Origin: an uncultured Eubacterium sp.
Lineage (GTDB): Bacteria > Bacillota > Clostridia > Lachnospirales > Lachnospiraceae
Direction of reading: 5' to 3'
Length of the DNA stretch: 64,000 bases
Assembly: GCA_934316845.1 (NCBI GenBank)
Contig: CAKRDZ010000019.1
Coordinates: 1 to 64,000, forward strand
The notes beneath the pieces were generated by a model. That model was not told where the DNA came from and ran no database searches. It worked only from the letters and a program-made list of their open reading frames with translations. Of this stretch, positions 25,272-34,656 are shown piece after piece. Within the stretch, counting starts at the first letter, position 1. Each line of letters begins with the position of its first letter. The position numbers were made by a program, and so were the translations under genes.

Positions 25272-27419
25272 TTATTCTACATAAGAAAGAGTCACTTTCT
25301 TGACCATAATACCTTTTCCGGTCGTGTCGCCGGCTTTTTGCGGCTCTTTCACCGTCTTACATTCTAAGAACAGCCAGTTAATATATTTCACTTTCTTGAT
25401 ATCAAGACAAGGTTTTACTTTTGCCTCGAACGTTACGGATCCGGATTTCAAGTTATCAATCTTGCCAATCTGTCTTCCGTTCATCTTAACATACGTTGTC
25501 CCCTTTTTCTTTCCGGCTTTATAATCAATTGTTACTTTAATCACCTTCGCGTCATCCGAATATACGCGGATTACGCTCTGTTTTGTCGTCCATGCACCTT
25601 GATCCTTGTACAGCTGACTGTGCCAGCCTTTATGAAGGAAACTCTTTCCTAAAGAAGCAAATGACATATCAAGTTCTACTCGCCGATTGGTGCTTCCTAC
25701 AAGGAAATCGGTATATTCTTTCAAACCAAGAATCGGATTTTTCACCGCAATGATCTTATTATCCACTTCATAAATATGGCAGATATCTTTATATTTATGA
25801 GCACGTGCATAATCGATCAGATAAAGTGTGCGGTCATCTAACTGCCCTGCCGTAAATATCTTTGCATTTTCACGGTCACGGATCCGCTCCTGTTTATTTG
25901 TCATATATCGTGACAAATAAAAATTGCTCATTTTTATATTGTCAAAATTTGACACTTTCGAGCCGATCTGAAGCATCTGCGTCGCATTGTATCCATTACA
26001 CGGATAATATACGATACGATCATAATTTCCAAGGGTCGTCTTCCAAAAATCACTGGTAACCAGCGAGTCATCTTCTTTTGCCGCTTTCTGATACTGGTTC
26101 TGCAGACGGTGGATCGGAGTATAAAGATCTGCCAGCTGCAGACATACACAAAGCACAACGATCACTTTCTGCCATTTTCCGGAGAAAGCTTTTGTGATCA
26201 CAAACAGTGCCACGATCATGATCATATACATGACACACCATATAAACCGTCCTGAAGAACGAATGATTGCCAGCAGATTATCAATAAATGTCGGCCAGTG
26301 CACTTCGATAAAAATATTTTTTCCAAAATAAACCAGATTGGAAAAAGCCAGGATTGAAAATACAAATACAACAATCACTCCCGGAACATAAAAGGCATAG
26401 CGCTTTTTCAAATTCTGTTTCAAAAATGTTGAAAGCTGCTTTTTCACTGCCAGACGAATTGCCTTATAAATCAATGCAATAAAGCAAATGCCGCAAAGAA
26501 TGAGCATTCCAAGACCAAGATACGCAAATCCTTCATACTGCAGATCCGTCATTCCCATTTTCTTAAAGAAAGTGGAATATCTCCAAGGATTAACAAATGT
26601 ATTCAGATTCGCAGAGAAAAACCCAAATCCGGTTCCTCCCGAACTAAGCAGTGAAGTAAAGCCTCCGATAATAAAGAAAAAGAAACCAAAACTTCCACAA
26701 AAGGCTGCAAAATCAATGAGCACTCGTTTCCAGTCACGCTTTGATATCACCTGACTCAACAGATATCCACACATAATTCCGCCAACCATAAAAATGATAT
26801 ACATCTGAATCATTACGCATAATGCGGCAAGTACCGCCCATGCGATCGCATCTTTTTTATAATCTGTAAATTTTTCCTGATACAGCCAGATCAATATGGC
26901 ACCCAGAATAAGGAAATGTGCCGCCAGCGAAGTATGTCGTGAATTTTCTGACAAAACACCAAATAAACGCTGCAAAACCGGTGTAGACAGGATAAAGAAA
27001 ATACTGCTCACACCGCAGAATACACGGCTTTTATTAAATCTGGAAATGATCATCGCTGCCGTGCCTCCGTTGAGAATATAGCACATAAAGCCAAAAAGCC
27101 CAAAATACTGGAATGTGGCAGGTAAAATCGGTGAGATCAGTTTAAAAAACAATGCAAATAACGGAATCGAATCCGTATATAACACACTAATGGAATCCGG
27201 ATTGGTTAAATAGTCATGCATTCCAAGAGGAAAGGACCAAGGCGCCTTACGGAAAAATTTCCAGCCAAGGTAATGCTGCTGCAAGTCTTTTCCGGTTAAT
27301 AACCATCCATCATACGTAAAATTCAAAACACGTACTCCGTAGATTGCCATAAACAGAATTGCTCCTATCACAGCCCCTATCAAAAAATAAATCCTAAGTC
27401 TTGTATCCTTTTTCTGCAT
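25272..27419 (-). CDS. DUF6311-like multi-pass membrane protein (putative GT-C glycosyltransferase)
   Basis: A 715-residue protein. After the first membrane segment come LTGKDLQQHYLGWKFFRKA and SVLYTDSIPLFALFFK, which I recognise as the conserved front of DUF6311 proteins. FQYFGLFGFMCYIL and the FILSTPVLQRLFG loop follow. About eleven membrane segments span residues 10-430, and the last ~250 residues are extracellular and beta-rich. The family is uncharacterised but has the GT-C layout. The ATG at 27419 has AGGAG seven bases upstream and starts 10 bases after the GT2 gene; a longer frame from 27467 would overlap that gene. Confidence 0.78.
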   Translation of the reverse strand: MQKKDTRLRIYFLIGAVIGAILFMAIYGVRVLNFTYDGWLLTGKDLQQHYLGWKFFRKAPWSFPLGMHDYLTNPDSISVLYTDSIPLFALFFKLISPILPATFQYFGLFGFMCYILNGGTAAMIISRFNKSRVFCGVSSIFFILSTPVLQRLFGVLSENSRHTSLAAHFLILGAILIWLYQEKFTDYKKDAIAWAVLAALCVMIQMYIIFMVGGIMCGYLLSQVISKRDWKRVLIDFAAFCGSFGFFFFIIGGFTSLLSSGGTGFGFFSANLNTFVNPWRYSTFFKKMGMTDLQYEGFAYLGLGMLILCGICFIALIYKAIRLAVKKQLSTFLKQNLKKRYAFYVPGVIVVFVFSILAFSNLVYFGKNIFIEVHWPTFIDNLLAIIRSSGRFIWCVMYMIMIVALFVITKAFSGKWQKVIVVLCVCLQLADLYTPIHRLQNQYQKAAKEDDSLVTSDFWKTTLGNYDRIVYYPCNGYNATQMLQIGSKVSNFDNIKMSNFYLSRYMTNKQERIRDRENAKIFTAGQLDDRTLYLIDYARAHKYKDICHIYEVDNKIIAVKNPILGLKEYTDFLVGSTNRRVELDMSFASLGKSFLHKGWHSQLYKDQGAWTTKQSVIRVYSDDAKVIKVTIDYKAGKKKGTTYVKMNGRQIGKIDNLKSGSVTFEAKVKPCLDIKKVKYINWLFLECKTVKEPQKAGDTTGKGIMVKKVTLSYVE

Positions 27420-27429
27420 TCTTTTACTC

Positions 27430-28371
27430 CTAATCTTCAAAATTAATTCTCTCTTCCTCAATAACAAGTGGTCTTCTGGTTACTCTCGAACTGATGTTCA
27501 TAATATACTCACCAAGCAGTCCGATAAAGAACAATTGTATTGAACCAAATATAAAAATACCAAGTAAGATTGGCGTCATTCCTGCCACAAATCTTTCCCA
27601 GAATACCAATTTCATAATAAGGTAAACAAGAGCAACTACAATACTGATTCCGGATAAAACGAATCCCATAATTGTAGCGATACGCATTCCCACTTTGGTA
27701 TAGGATGTAAAACTAAGCATCGCAGCATCGTATAAACTATACCAGTTATTATGCGTCTTTCCGGCGCGGCGTTTTTCCTGCTGATATTCAATATCTTTTC
27801 TTTTATATCCGAGTTCTGCTACGATTCCACGCAAAAACGGCGTCGGATCATCCAGATTGCGGAGTACTTCAATAAACTCTTTGTCATACAATCCAAATCC
27901 TGTAAAATGCTCAATCTGCTCTACACTTGACATTTTTTTGATCAATTTATAGTAGCAGCTACGGAGGAAATACATAAGATGATTTTCCTTACTCTTAGAT
28001 TTGATGCCAATGACAATCTTGTTGCCCGCCTCCCACTCATGAACAAATTTAGGAATCATATCAATGGGATCCTGAAAATCTGCACACATTAGGATTGTAC
28101 AATCTCCTGTTGTCTGCAGCAGTCCATAATATGGTGAATTAAACTGTCCAAAATTTTTCGCATTGAAAATTGCTTTGATCTTTGGATTATTTTGGCAGAG
28201 TTTTTTCAATTTAGGTCGCGTCTCATCATGTGAGTCATTGTCAATAAATACCAATTCATAATCGTATTCCGGCAGACTCTTTTCAACCTCGCTGATGATC
28301 GCCTCGCTCAATGGCTCCACATTTTCTTCCTCATTATAAGTAGGTACAAGTATACTGATAACTTTTTTCAT
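27430..28371 (-). CDS. GtrB-like GT2 glycosyltransferase with C-terminal membrane helices
   Basis: A 313-residue polyprenyl-phosphate glycosyltransferase. The GT2 domain shows SILVPTYNEEENVEPL, FIDNDSHDET and LMCADFQDP (acidic metal motif). Two membrane segments near residues 230-295 (MGFVLSGISIVVALVYL and GIFIFGSIQLFFIG) are as in GtrB/DPMS-like enzymes. It probably transfers a sugar from a nucleotide donor to undecaprenyl phosphate, and a GtrA protein in the same locus could flip the product. The ATG lacks a close ribosome binding site: AAAGGGGG lies about 33 bases upstream with a small hairpin between. Confidence 0.88.
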   Translation of the reverse strand: MKKVISILVPTYNEEENVEPLSEAIISEVEKSLPEYDYELVFIDNDSHDETRPKLKKLCQNNPKIKAIFNAKNFGQFNSPYYGLLQTTGDCTILMCADFQDPIDMIPKFVHEWEAGNKIVIGIKSKSKENHLMYFLRSCYYKLIKKMSSVEQIEHFTGFGLYDKEFIEVLRNLDDPTPFLRGIVAELGYKRKDIEYQQEKRRAGKTHNNWYSLYDAAMLSFTSYTKVGMRIATIMGFVLSGISIVVALVYLIMKLVFWERFVAGMTPILLGIFIFGSIQLFFIGLLGEYIMNISSRVTRRPLVIEEERINFED

Positions 28372-28444
28372 TGTATGTCAATGATTACCAAAAGCAATCA
28401 TTTCCCCCTTTCGGTTATTTACATTGTGTACAAGTATTTTAAGA

Positions 28445-29224
28445 TTAATCTTCCCAGATTTTCCATGGTGCCTTGTCTGCGCCCCACATCTCTTCCAGTT
28501 TCATCTTATCGCGCTGTGTATCCATGCACTGCCAGAATCCGTCGTGACGTCTTGCCACAAGCTGTCCTTCTTTTGCAAGTTTTTCAAGAGGCGCTTTTTC
28601 AAATACCGTAGAATCCCCTTCAATGTAATCGAAGATTGCCGGCTCCAGCACCATAAATCCGATGTTGATCAATCCACCGTCTACATTTGACTTCTCACGG
28701 AATGCAGTAACCTCGCCATTCTCGTTTACATCCAATACTCCAAACTGCTGTCCGACATTGTAGGAACTCATCGTCGCAATTTTACCATGAGACTTATGGA
28801 ATGTTACAAGATCCATGATGTTGATATTGCTCACACCATCACCATATGTCAGGATAAACGGATCTTCGCCTACATATTTTTTAATACGTTTTACACGTCC
28901 GCCTGTCATAGTATTAAGACCGGTATCCACGATCGTCACTTTCCATGGTTCTGCGATATTATTATGAACGATCATCTTTCCGCCTTCAGCATAATCAAAA
29001 GTTATGTCACTATTGTGTAAATAATAATCAGCAAACCATTCTTTGATCACATGCTGCTTATATCCTGCACAGATAACAAATTCATTGATCCCGTAAAAAG
29101 ACATCTCCTTCATAATGTGCCAGAGAATTGGTTTCTCGCCTACCTCTACCATTGGTTTTGGCTTCAAATAACTTTCTTCACTGATTCTTGTTCCAAACCC
29201 ACCTGCTAATAAAACTGCTTTCAT
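28445..29224 (-). CDS. rfbF: Glucose-1-phosphate cytidylyltransferase
   Basis: A 259-residue nucleotidyltransferase. AVLLAGGFGTRISEESYLK with KPKPMVEVGEKPILWHIM is the RfbF signature; ICAGYKQHVIKEWF, FILTYGDGVSNIN and the terminal GFWQCMDTQRD are conserved. It forms CDP-glucose from CTP and glucose 1-phosphate. It feeds RfbG and RfbH encoded upstream. The ATG at 29224 has GGAGG eight bases upstream; an in-frame ATG at 29239 does not. It is separated from rfbG and rfbH by six genes, unlike the contiguous order in Salmonella and Yersinia. Confidence 0.94.
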   Translation of the reverse strand: MKAVLLAGGFGTRISEESYLKPKPMVEVGEKPILWHIMKEMSFYGINEFVICAGYKQHVIKEWFADYYLHNSDITFDYAEGGKMIVHNNIAEPWKVTIVDTGLNTMTGGRVKRIKKYVGEDPFILTYGDGVSNINIMDLVTFHKSHGKIATMSSYNVGQQFGVLDVNENGEVTAFREKSNVDGGLINIGFMVLEPAIFDYIEGDSTVFEKAPLEKLAKEGQLVARRHDGFWQCMDTQRDKMKLEEMWGADKAPWKIWED

Positions 29225-29251
29225 ATCCGTTTCCTCCAATTTCTTTTTGTT

Positions 29252-31261
29252 TTATTTGTTCTCTTCTATATAATCTGCCTGAATAGACGCAATTCTCAAC
29301 CTCGTATTTTGATTTGTAATCACCTCATAATGTACCTCTTCAATTCCATCTTCAAAATGAAATTCCGGTACCACAGCAGTTCGCTGTCCTGACATAATAT
29401 CAACACTTCGCAGCACTCTTCCATCCGCTGCCGTAATATGGAATTCACCGAGTTTCACATTCGGCTCATTATTTTTTCCACGCTGGCGGTACTTAAGAGT
29501 TACTTTGTAATTTCCATCATTCTTAGTCATCGGTGCTCCGATCAATGGCGTTCCACCTTCCGGTTTCACACAAAGTTCTCCTCTGTTATTAATCTCACCA
29601 TCTACCTGGAAGTTCGCGGAATAAGGGAAATCAATGGATTTCTTTGTCCATGTATTTTCAAATGCACTGATACTGTCAAAGATATTCTTCTCAACAATAT
29701 ACAGATTATATCCTTTCATCTGTTCCACCAGCTGCATCCGGCTCATAATATAACTTGGAACGCTGTCTACTGAATTTTCCGGCACCATAACCATCGTTTT
29801 ACCGGTATGTCTTCCATTTTCAAAATATTTGGAGCTGGCTCCCCAGCCCATTCCCACATTATAATCTGTGTAAACCGTTACATTGACATCGCTGTCGCAC
29901 AATCGCAGAATACGTCCATCATAAATCGCTTCACCTTCCAGTGCGAGATCCACAATAAGATTCACATCATACTTTTTGGCTGCTTCCGCGATCGGCATCA
30001 GATTATCCACCCTGCCTGTCTGCGTTGTCTCAAAATAAGTCCTGAAATTCATAAAGGAAATAAAGGAAGCACCGGCAAACAATACAATGCAGATTGTCGA
30101 TATTACCAGCACATTTACACGTTGTTTAATATCCTGTAAAAAGACACCGATCAACAGCATGGACGGAATCATTGTTACAATGTGATATCGAAATTCAAAA
30201 CTTTCGGATGCATAGTTGGTATCTGTGATCAGCAGGATCAACTGATTGACTACAAATACACACAAAAGTATACATACAATCGGTCTCTTTTCCTGTTTCT
30301 TTATCAAACGTACACTATAGTATATAACAATATACAATACAAAGGATGTGATCACGCCGGCAAACAACGCCATAATTCCATAATCTGACATTACTTTCGG
30401 TGAGATTCCTCCACTTACCACACCGAATAACTCATAAATACCACCAAAACATTTAATGATATTTGTCGCAAATTTTCCGGCTGGGATAAATGTCATGGAA
30501 TCTGCTGAATTTGTGTAGTTAAGTACTTTTGATATTACCATTCCGGCTCCAAAACATGCTGTGCCGATCAATACAAAAATAGATTTTTTCGTTAATAATA
30601 ATTTTAAATCTCCCCGACAGATTGCATTCAATACAATATACGCTGCAATCGGTACAATACCGCAGGCAAACATATAAACACCGGAAGAAATACCGGTCAT
30701 AATTGAAAATATGCACAAAAAGACCAAAGGTATCAGCATATTACGGAATTTTTTCCCGGCTTCACAACGCATCATAAGATCAATCATCAGCAGGGTAACC
30801 ATAACTTTTAATGCATACGATGCCGTACCGGTAAAAAGCATTGGTGTATACCCAAGCTGTCCCAATGTATACGGAGCAAATAAAATTGTCATTGTAGCAA
30901 AGCGGTATCCCATGCTCACTTTGGCCTGTTTTAAAATATCAAAAAAAAGCGCGACAAAGCCAATTACAAACAAATTATTGACAAAGCCAATTGAAAAATA
31001 TACGTTTTTCGTAATTGCATACAACGGGATGGCAAACATGATCGGAACATCCCATCCTACTGTTGTCTGATACGACCAGTCTTTGATTGCCAGTGTTTTT
31101 TGTTTCCAGATTTCAATGATCTGTGCCATTCCACAACTGGAATCGTAGTCTGCCTGACATTTCAATCTCGTTAAATTGAAAATAAAAATACAAAGCAGCT
31201 CAACCACAAGTAAAACACCGAAAAAAATTTCTTTTTTGTTATTTTTTAATAATTTTTTCAT
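29252..31261 (-). CDS. Multi-pass membrane protein, GT-C-like, paralogue of the 23.2-25.2 kb gene
   Basis: A 669-residue protein with about 11-13 membrane segments and a C-terminal extracellular domain. After the first membrane segment it has ADYDSSCGMAQIIEIWKQK and KDWSYQTTVGWD, matching the paralogue at 23.2-25.2 kb closely. TYTLGQLGYT-like spacing (FAPYTLGQLGYTPMLF) is also shared with it (FGPYTWDQLGYAKMMF). The C-terminal ~110 residues appear beta-rich. A glycosyl- or polyol-phosphate-transferring role at the outer face is inferred from layout. Of two in-frame ATGs, the one at 31261 is six bases from GGAGG and is preferred. Confidence 0.7.
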   Translation of the reverse strand: MKKLLKNNKKEIFFGVLLVVELLCIFIFNLTRLKCQADYDSSCGMAQIIEIWKQKTLAIKDWSYQTTVGWDVPIMFAIPLYAITKNVYFSIGFVNNLFVIGFVALFFDILKQAKVSMGYRFATMTILFAPYTLGQLGYTPMLFTGTASYALKVMVTLLMIDLMMRCEAGKKFRNMLIPLVFLCIFSIMTGISSGVYMFACGIVPIAAYIVLNAICRGDLKLLLTKKSIFVLIGTACFGAGMVISKVLNYTNSADSMTFIPAGKFATNIIKCFGGIYELFGVVSGGISPKVMSDYGIMALFAGVITSFVLYIVIYYSVRLIKKQEKRPIVCILLCVFVVNQLILLITDTNYASESFEFRYHIVTMIPSMLLIGVFLQDIKQRVNVLVISTICIVLFAGASFISFMNFRTYFETTQTGRVDNLMPIAEAAKKYDVNLIVDLALEGEAIYDGRILRLCDSDVNVTVYTDYNVGMGWGASSKYFENGRHTGKTMVMVPENSVDSVPSYIMSRMQLVEQMKGYNLYIVEKNIFDSISAFENTWTKKSIDFPYSANFQVDGEINNRGELCVKPEGGTPLIGAPMTKNDGNYKVTLKYRQRGKNNEPNVKLGEFHITAADGRVLRSVDIMSGQRTAVVPEFHFEDGIEEVHYEVITNQNTRLRIASIQADYIEENK

Positions 31262-31295
31262 ATACATCCTCCATGTAAAATCCTAAAATACGTGT

Positions 31296-31832
31296 CTATT
31301 TCTTTTTTTCATCTGTCTTAAATGCCCAAAGTTTATTCAAAAAGAAATTAATCGGGATAGAGATAACAAGACTGATCAGCGGCGCTATTAATTTGGATAT
31401 TCCTAACAGATCCACCCACACATAGGCAAGGACATTTGTCAGGATCAGTCCGGTAAAGCCATAGGAAAGATAGGATTTAAACAACGCCTTCCAAAAATTT
31501 CTTTCCTGTCCCTCTTCCAGCGAAAAGACAAATTTGCTGTTGAGCAAAAATGAAACAAATACACTGATCACAAAAGCAATCGTGTTGGCAGCATACATAT
31601 CCAGATTGTGCGCTGACAATATTCCAAGTTTACTAAACAAAAAAAGACTTCCCATATTTATTGCATAAGAAAAAGCAGTATTCCAAACGCCTACCAGTCC
31701 AAAACGGACAAATTGAAGCAGTGAATCCCACACTTCCTCTGTTGCATCTACCTTTAGTATTTTAAAGATCAGACCGAAAACAGCGCGGACAATAATCTCG
31801 ATAATATTCCATAGTTTATTTCCAATTTTCAT
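31296..31832 (-). CDS. GtrA family membrane protein
   Basis: A 178-residue protein with four membrane segments in the GtrA/PST arrangement: FVRFGLVGVWNTAFSYAIN, NTIAFVISVFVSFLLN, FKSYLSYGFTGLILTNVLAY and LIAPLISLVISIPINFFLN. LNSKFVFS and LNKLWAFK are the characteristic loop and tail motifs. GtrA proteins are proposed flippases for undecaprenyl-phosphate-linked sugars and pair with GtrB-like enzymes, one of which is encoded at 27.4-28.4 kb. The gene overlaps the end of the upstream SDR gene by 17 bases. Confidence 0.9.
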   Translation of the reverse strand: MKIGNKLWNIIEIIVRAVFGLIFKILKVDATEEVWDSLLQFVRFGLVGVWNTAFSYAINMGSLFLFSKLGILSAHNLDMYAANTIAFVISVFVSFLLNSKFVFSLEEGQERNFWKALFKSYLSYGFTGLILTNVLAYVWVDLLGISKLIAPLISLVISIPINFFLNKLWAFKTDEKKK

Positions 31833-32772
31833 ATTTGTAATTTCCTTCCTGACTTACCGCTTTTCTCCAGGCAACGGTCTCCCGGATGCCTTTTTTAAAA
31901 TCTGTCGCCGGCTGAAATCCTGTATCTTTTTGTAGTTCCTCAATATCTGCACACAGATACATTACCTGTTTATCATAATATGGAACCTCTCCGAACCGAA
32001 GTTCCTGATCCGGGTTTGCAGCATCCCGGATATCCGTAATAAACTCTTTTAACATCCGTGGCTGTCCGCTTCCTACGCAGTAGACTTTTCCATCTTTTCC
32101 CTTTTCAGCGGCAAGATAAAAAGCTTCTGCAGCATCATCACAATACAAATAGTCCCACATCTGTTCCCCTTTTGTATACTTGGGAGATTCTCCCTTTAAC
32201 ATGGAACAGATTCCTGACATCACCATCGTCCGGTCTTTATCTCCGGGTCCATATACACTAAGAATCCGTGTCCAGATATGACGGATTCCATATTCCCTGC
32301 ACACTGCCCGGCTCATCTGCCCGGCGCATAATTTGGCAATCCCATAACCGGTTTCCGGATTTTCCTTCAACTTCGAAGAAAGTTTTACTCCATCCGGGAC
32401 ACGGCCAAACTCTGCCTGTGAACCTGCCCCGAGAAAAACGGAACAGTTTAACTTATGGGCAGCTTCCACAGCATCTATCGTATAAGTCACATTATCCAGC
32501 TGGCCATACATATTGTTGCGTGTTGCTCCAAATGTACCGCCCCATCCAAAATGGAAAAACGCATCACAATCACAGCCGATCTTATCCGGCAGAAGATTCA
32601 GTTCTGACAGATTACATTCTACTTTTTTCACCAAAGAATGTTCCGGAATCCGGGCATTTTGTGGCGAATCGGGACGAACGACCGCATACACTGAAATTCC
32701 TTTTTTTACCAGAAGCCGGATCAATGCCTGTCCCAGCATACCGGATGCTCCTGTTATAACAGCTGCTTTCAT
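31816..32772 (-). CDS. NAD(P)-dependent SDR, candidate reductase of the branched CDP sugar
   Basis: A 318-residue extended short-chain dehydrogenase. VITGASGMLGQALIRLLVK binds the cofactor, FFHFGWGGTFGATRN is the middle segment, and the catalytic YxxxK is GYGIAKLCAG. Its place directly after rfbG, rfbH and the thiamine-diphosphate enzyme mirrors pathways to 3,6-dideoxy and branched-chain CDP sugars, where a final SDR reduces the 4-keto sugar or the acetyl branch (YerF in the yersiniose pathway, paratose/abequose synthases in others). Which of these it is cannot be decided from sequence alone. GGAG lies upstream of the ATG. Confidence 0.82.
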   Translation of the reverse strand: MKAAVITGASGMLGQALIRLLVKKGISVYAVVRPDSPQNARIPEHSLVKKVECNLSELNLLPDKIGCDCDAFFHFGWGGTFGATRNNMYGQLDNVTYTIDAVEAAHKLNCSVFLGAGSQAEFGRVPDGVKLSSKLKENPETGYGIAKLCAGQMSRAVCREYGIRHIWTRILSVYGPGDKDRTMVMSGICSMLKGESPKYTKGEQMWDYLYCDDAAEAFYLAAEKGKDGKVYCVGSGQPRMLKEFITDIRDAANPDQELRFGEVPYYDKQVMYLCADIEELQKDTGFQPATDFKKGIRETVAWRKAVSQEGNYKYENWK

Positions 32773-32793
32773 TTCTTTTCTCCATTTCCTGTT

Positions 32794-34611
32794 TTATTCT
32801 TCTGAAATCGGTTCAATGATCATTTCTTTCTTAAATGTCTCACGATCCAAAAATGGTGCCAGATCTTCCAATGGCGGTGAGAACAAACTGCCATCCGGAA
32901 GTTTCTTCGTCGCTGACTTTGGTTCAAACTTCTGATCGATCGAAACCATGATCTCACAGATTACCGCGCCCTCTGTCGCAAATACCTTGGAGATCGTATC
33001 GTCCAATTCATCCGTCTTATCACAGCGGAAGAATGGATAGTTATACGCATACGCAATCTTTTCCATATCCGGGAATTCCAGGTCGTGACTCTGTGGTCCG
33101 ATTCCGACAAATGGTTCTCCGAAGAAATTGGACTGCGTCTGACGAATGGAATGATATCCATTATTGTTAATCACAAAAATTTTGATCGGAAGGCGGTTTG
33201 TCTGAATAGTCTGAAGCTCCTGCAGGTTCATCTGGATGCTTCCATCTCCGCTGATGCAGACAATTTCCTTCTTTCCTTCTGCCACGCAGGCACCGATTGC
33301 AGCCGGAAGATCGTATCCCATAGACGCAATCGCGGAATTTATGATAAATCTCTGACCTTTTTTAATCTCATAGCCATGGCTTCCAACCACACAGGCAGAA
33401 CCATTTCCAACTACCGTAACGTAATCTTCCGGCAGTCTCTTACTAAGCTCTTTGATAAATGCATAGACATTGGCAGGATTTTTCTGCTCATAATGTTTTG
33501 GCAGAACAACCGGATAGGTCTTCTTCCAGTGATCGCATTTATTCAGCCAGAATTCATCCGTATCTAATTTGACGCCGCCAAGTTCCTCGTTCATGATGTG
33601 CATTACGTCTTTTACGTCTGCGCAGATTGGCATATCTACATGAATTGTCGGTTTTTTCAATTCATCTTCATCGACATCTACAACGATCGTATATGCCTCC
33701 CGCGCCCATGTCTTATAATTGTATCCAACCTGGCGGATGCTCAGACGGCTTCCCAGAGACAATACAAGATCACTGTTCTGAATTGCAAAGTTTCCGGCAC
33801 GGTCGCCCATGATTCCGGCACGTCCCACATACAACGGATGCTCATCCGCAATCAGATCAATGCTGTTCCATCCTGTAACAACCGGAATATTTAATTTTTC
33901 TACCAGCTCGCAGAATTCTTCATATCCTCCGGATGTACGGATCGCGCTTCCTGCATTGATAACCGGGCGTTTGGCCTGTTTTATTTTTTCAATTACTGTC
34001 CGGGCTGTCTCTTTTGAGAATTTCTTTGGCACTTCATCCGCACACTCTGCCGGATCGAAACTCCGAAGATCATCCGTCTCAATATAAGCTCCCTGCACAT
34101 TTACAGGAATATCCAGCCAACATGGACCGGGACGTCCTATATTAGCAAGATACAATGCCTTTTCCAGACAATATTTAATATCAAGAGGATCAATTACCAT
34201 CTGACAATATTTTGTCATGCTTTCCACTGCTTTACAGATTTCAAATTCCTGATCGCCCATTGCCCGGAGATTCAGTCCGGTGCTGTGAGCCGTTGTATCG
34301 TAACGTACCTGTCCGGAAATGACAAGCATTGGAATGGAATCCAGCCATCCGCCGACTACTCCGGTAATTGCATTGGTTCCGCCAGGTCCGGTCGTTACAC
34401 AGATTGCTCCGATCTTATTGTGCATTCTTGCATACGCCTCACCGGCAATCGCACAAGCCTGTTCATGGTGCTGGTATACGCAGTGAAGTCCCTCCTGATG
34501 TCCCAAACCATCGTTGAGGTGCATTGCACCGCCGCCGGTAACTGTAAATACAGTGTCAATATCATGGTCAACAAGAAATTGTGCCACGTAATTTGATAAT
34601 TTAATCCTCAT
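32794..34611 (-). CDS. Thiamine-diphosphate-dependent enzyme, acetolactate-synthase-like (YerE candidate)
   Basis: A 605-residue enzyme of the ThDP superfamily with all three domains. The catalytic glutamate is in VYQHHEQACAIAGEAYAR (about residue 50). The central domain has GRAGIMGDRAG and VLSLGSRLS. The ThDP motif runs from CISGDGSIQMNLQEL to NNNGYHSIR (about residues 445-480). In a CDP-hexose locus between rfbH and an SDR, the known precedent is YerE, which adds a two-carbon unit from pyruvate to CDP-4-keto-3,6-dideoxyglucose. A metabolic acetolactate synthase is less likely because no small subunit or ilv gene is near. GGAGG precedes the ATG. Confidence 0.85.
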   Translation of the reverse strand: MRIKLSNYVAQFLVDHDIDTVFTVTGGGAMHLNDGLGHQEGLHCVYQHHEQACAIAGEAYARMHNKIGAICVTTGPGGTNAITGVVGGWLDSIPMLVISGQVRYDTTAHSTGLNLRAMGDQEFEICKAVESMTKYCQMVIDPLDIKYCLEKALYLANIGRPGPCWLDIPVNVQGAYIETDDLRSFDPAECADEVPKKFSKETARTVIEKIKQAKRPVINAGSAIRTSGGYEEFCELVEKLNIPVVTGWNSIDLIADEHPLYVGRAGIMGDRAGNFAIQNSDLVLSLGSRLSIRQVGYNYKTWAREAYTIVVDVDEDELKKPTIHVDMPICADVKDVMHIMNEELGGVKLDTDEFWLNKCDHWKKTYPVVLPKHYEQKNPANVYAFIKELSKRLPEDYVTVVGNGSACVVGSHGYEIKKGQRFIINSAIASMGYDLPAAIGACVAEGKKEIVCISGDGSIQMNLQELQTIQTNRLPIKIFVINNNGYHSIRQTQSNFFGEPFVGIGPQSHDLEFPDMEKIAYAYNYPFFRCDKTDELDDTISKVFATEGAVICEIMVSIDQKFEPKSATKKLPDGSLFSPPLEDLAPFLDRETFKKEMIIEPISEE

Positions 34612-34656
34612 TTTTATCCTCCATATCGGAGTAATAATTACCCCTGGGTTCTTTAT

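Noticed and set aside
32794..34611. Metabolic acetolactate synthase large subunit (ilvB).
   Set aside because: There is no small subunit or other branched-chain amino acid gene nearby, and the gene lies between rfbH and an SDR in a sugar-nucleotide locus.
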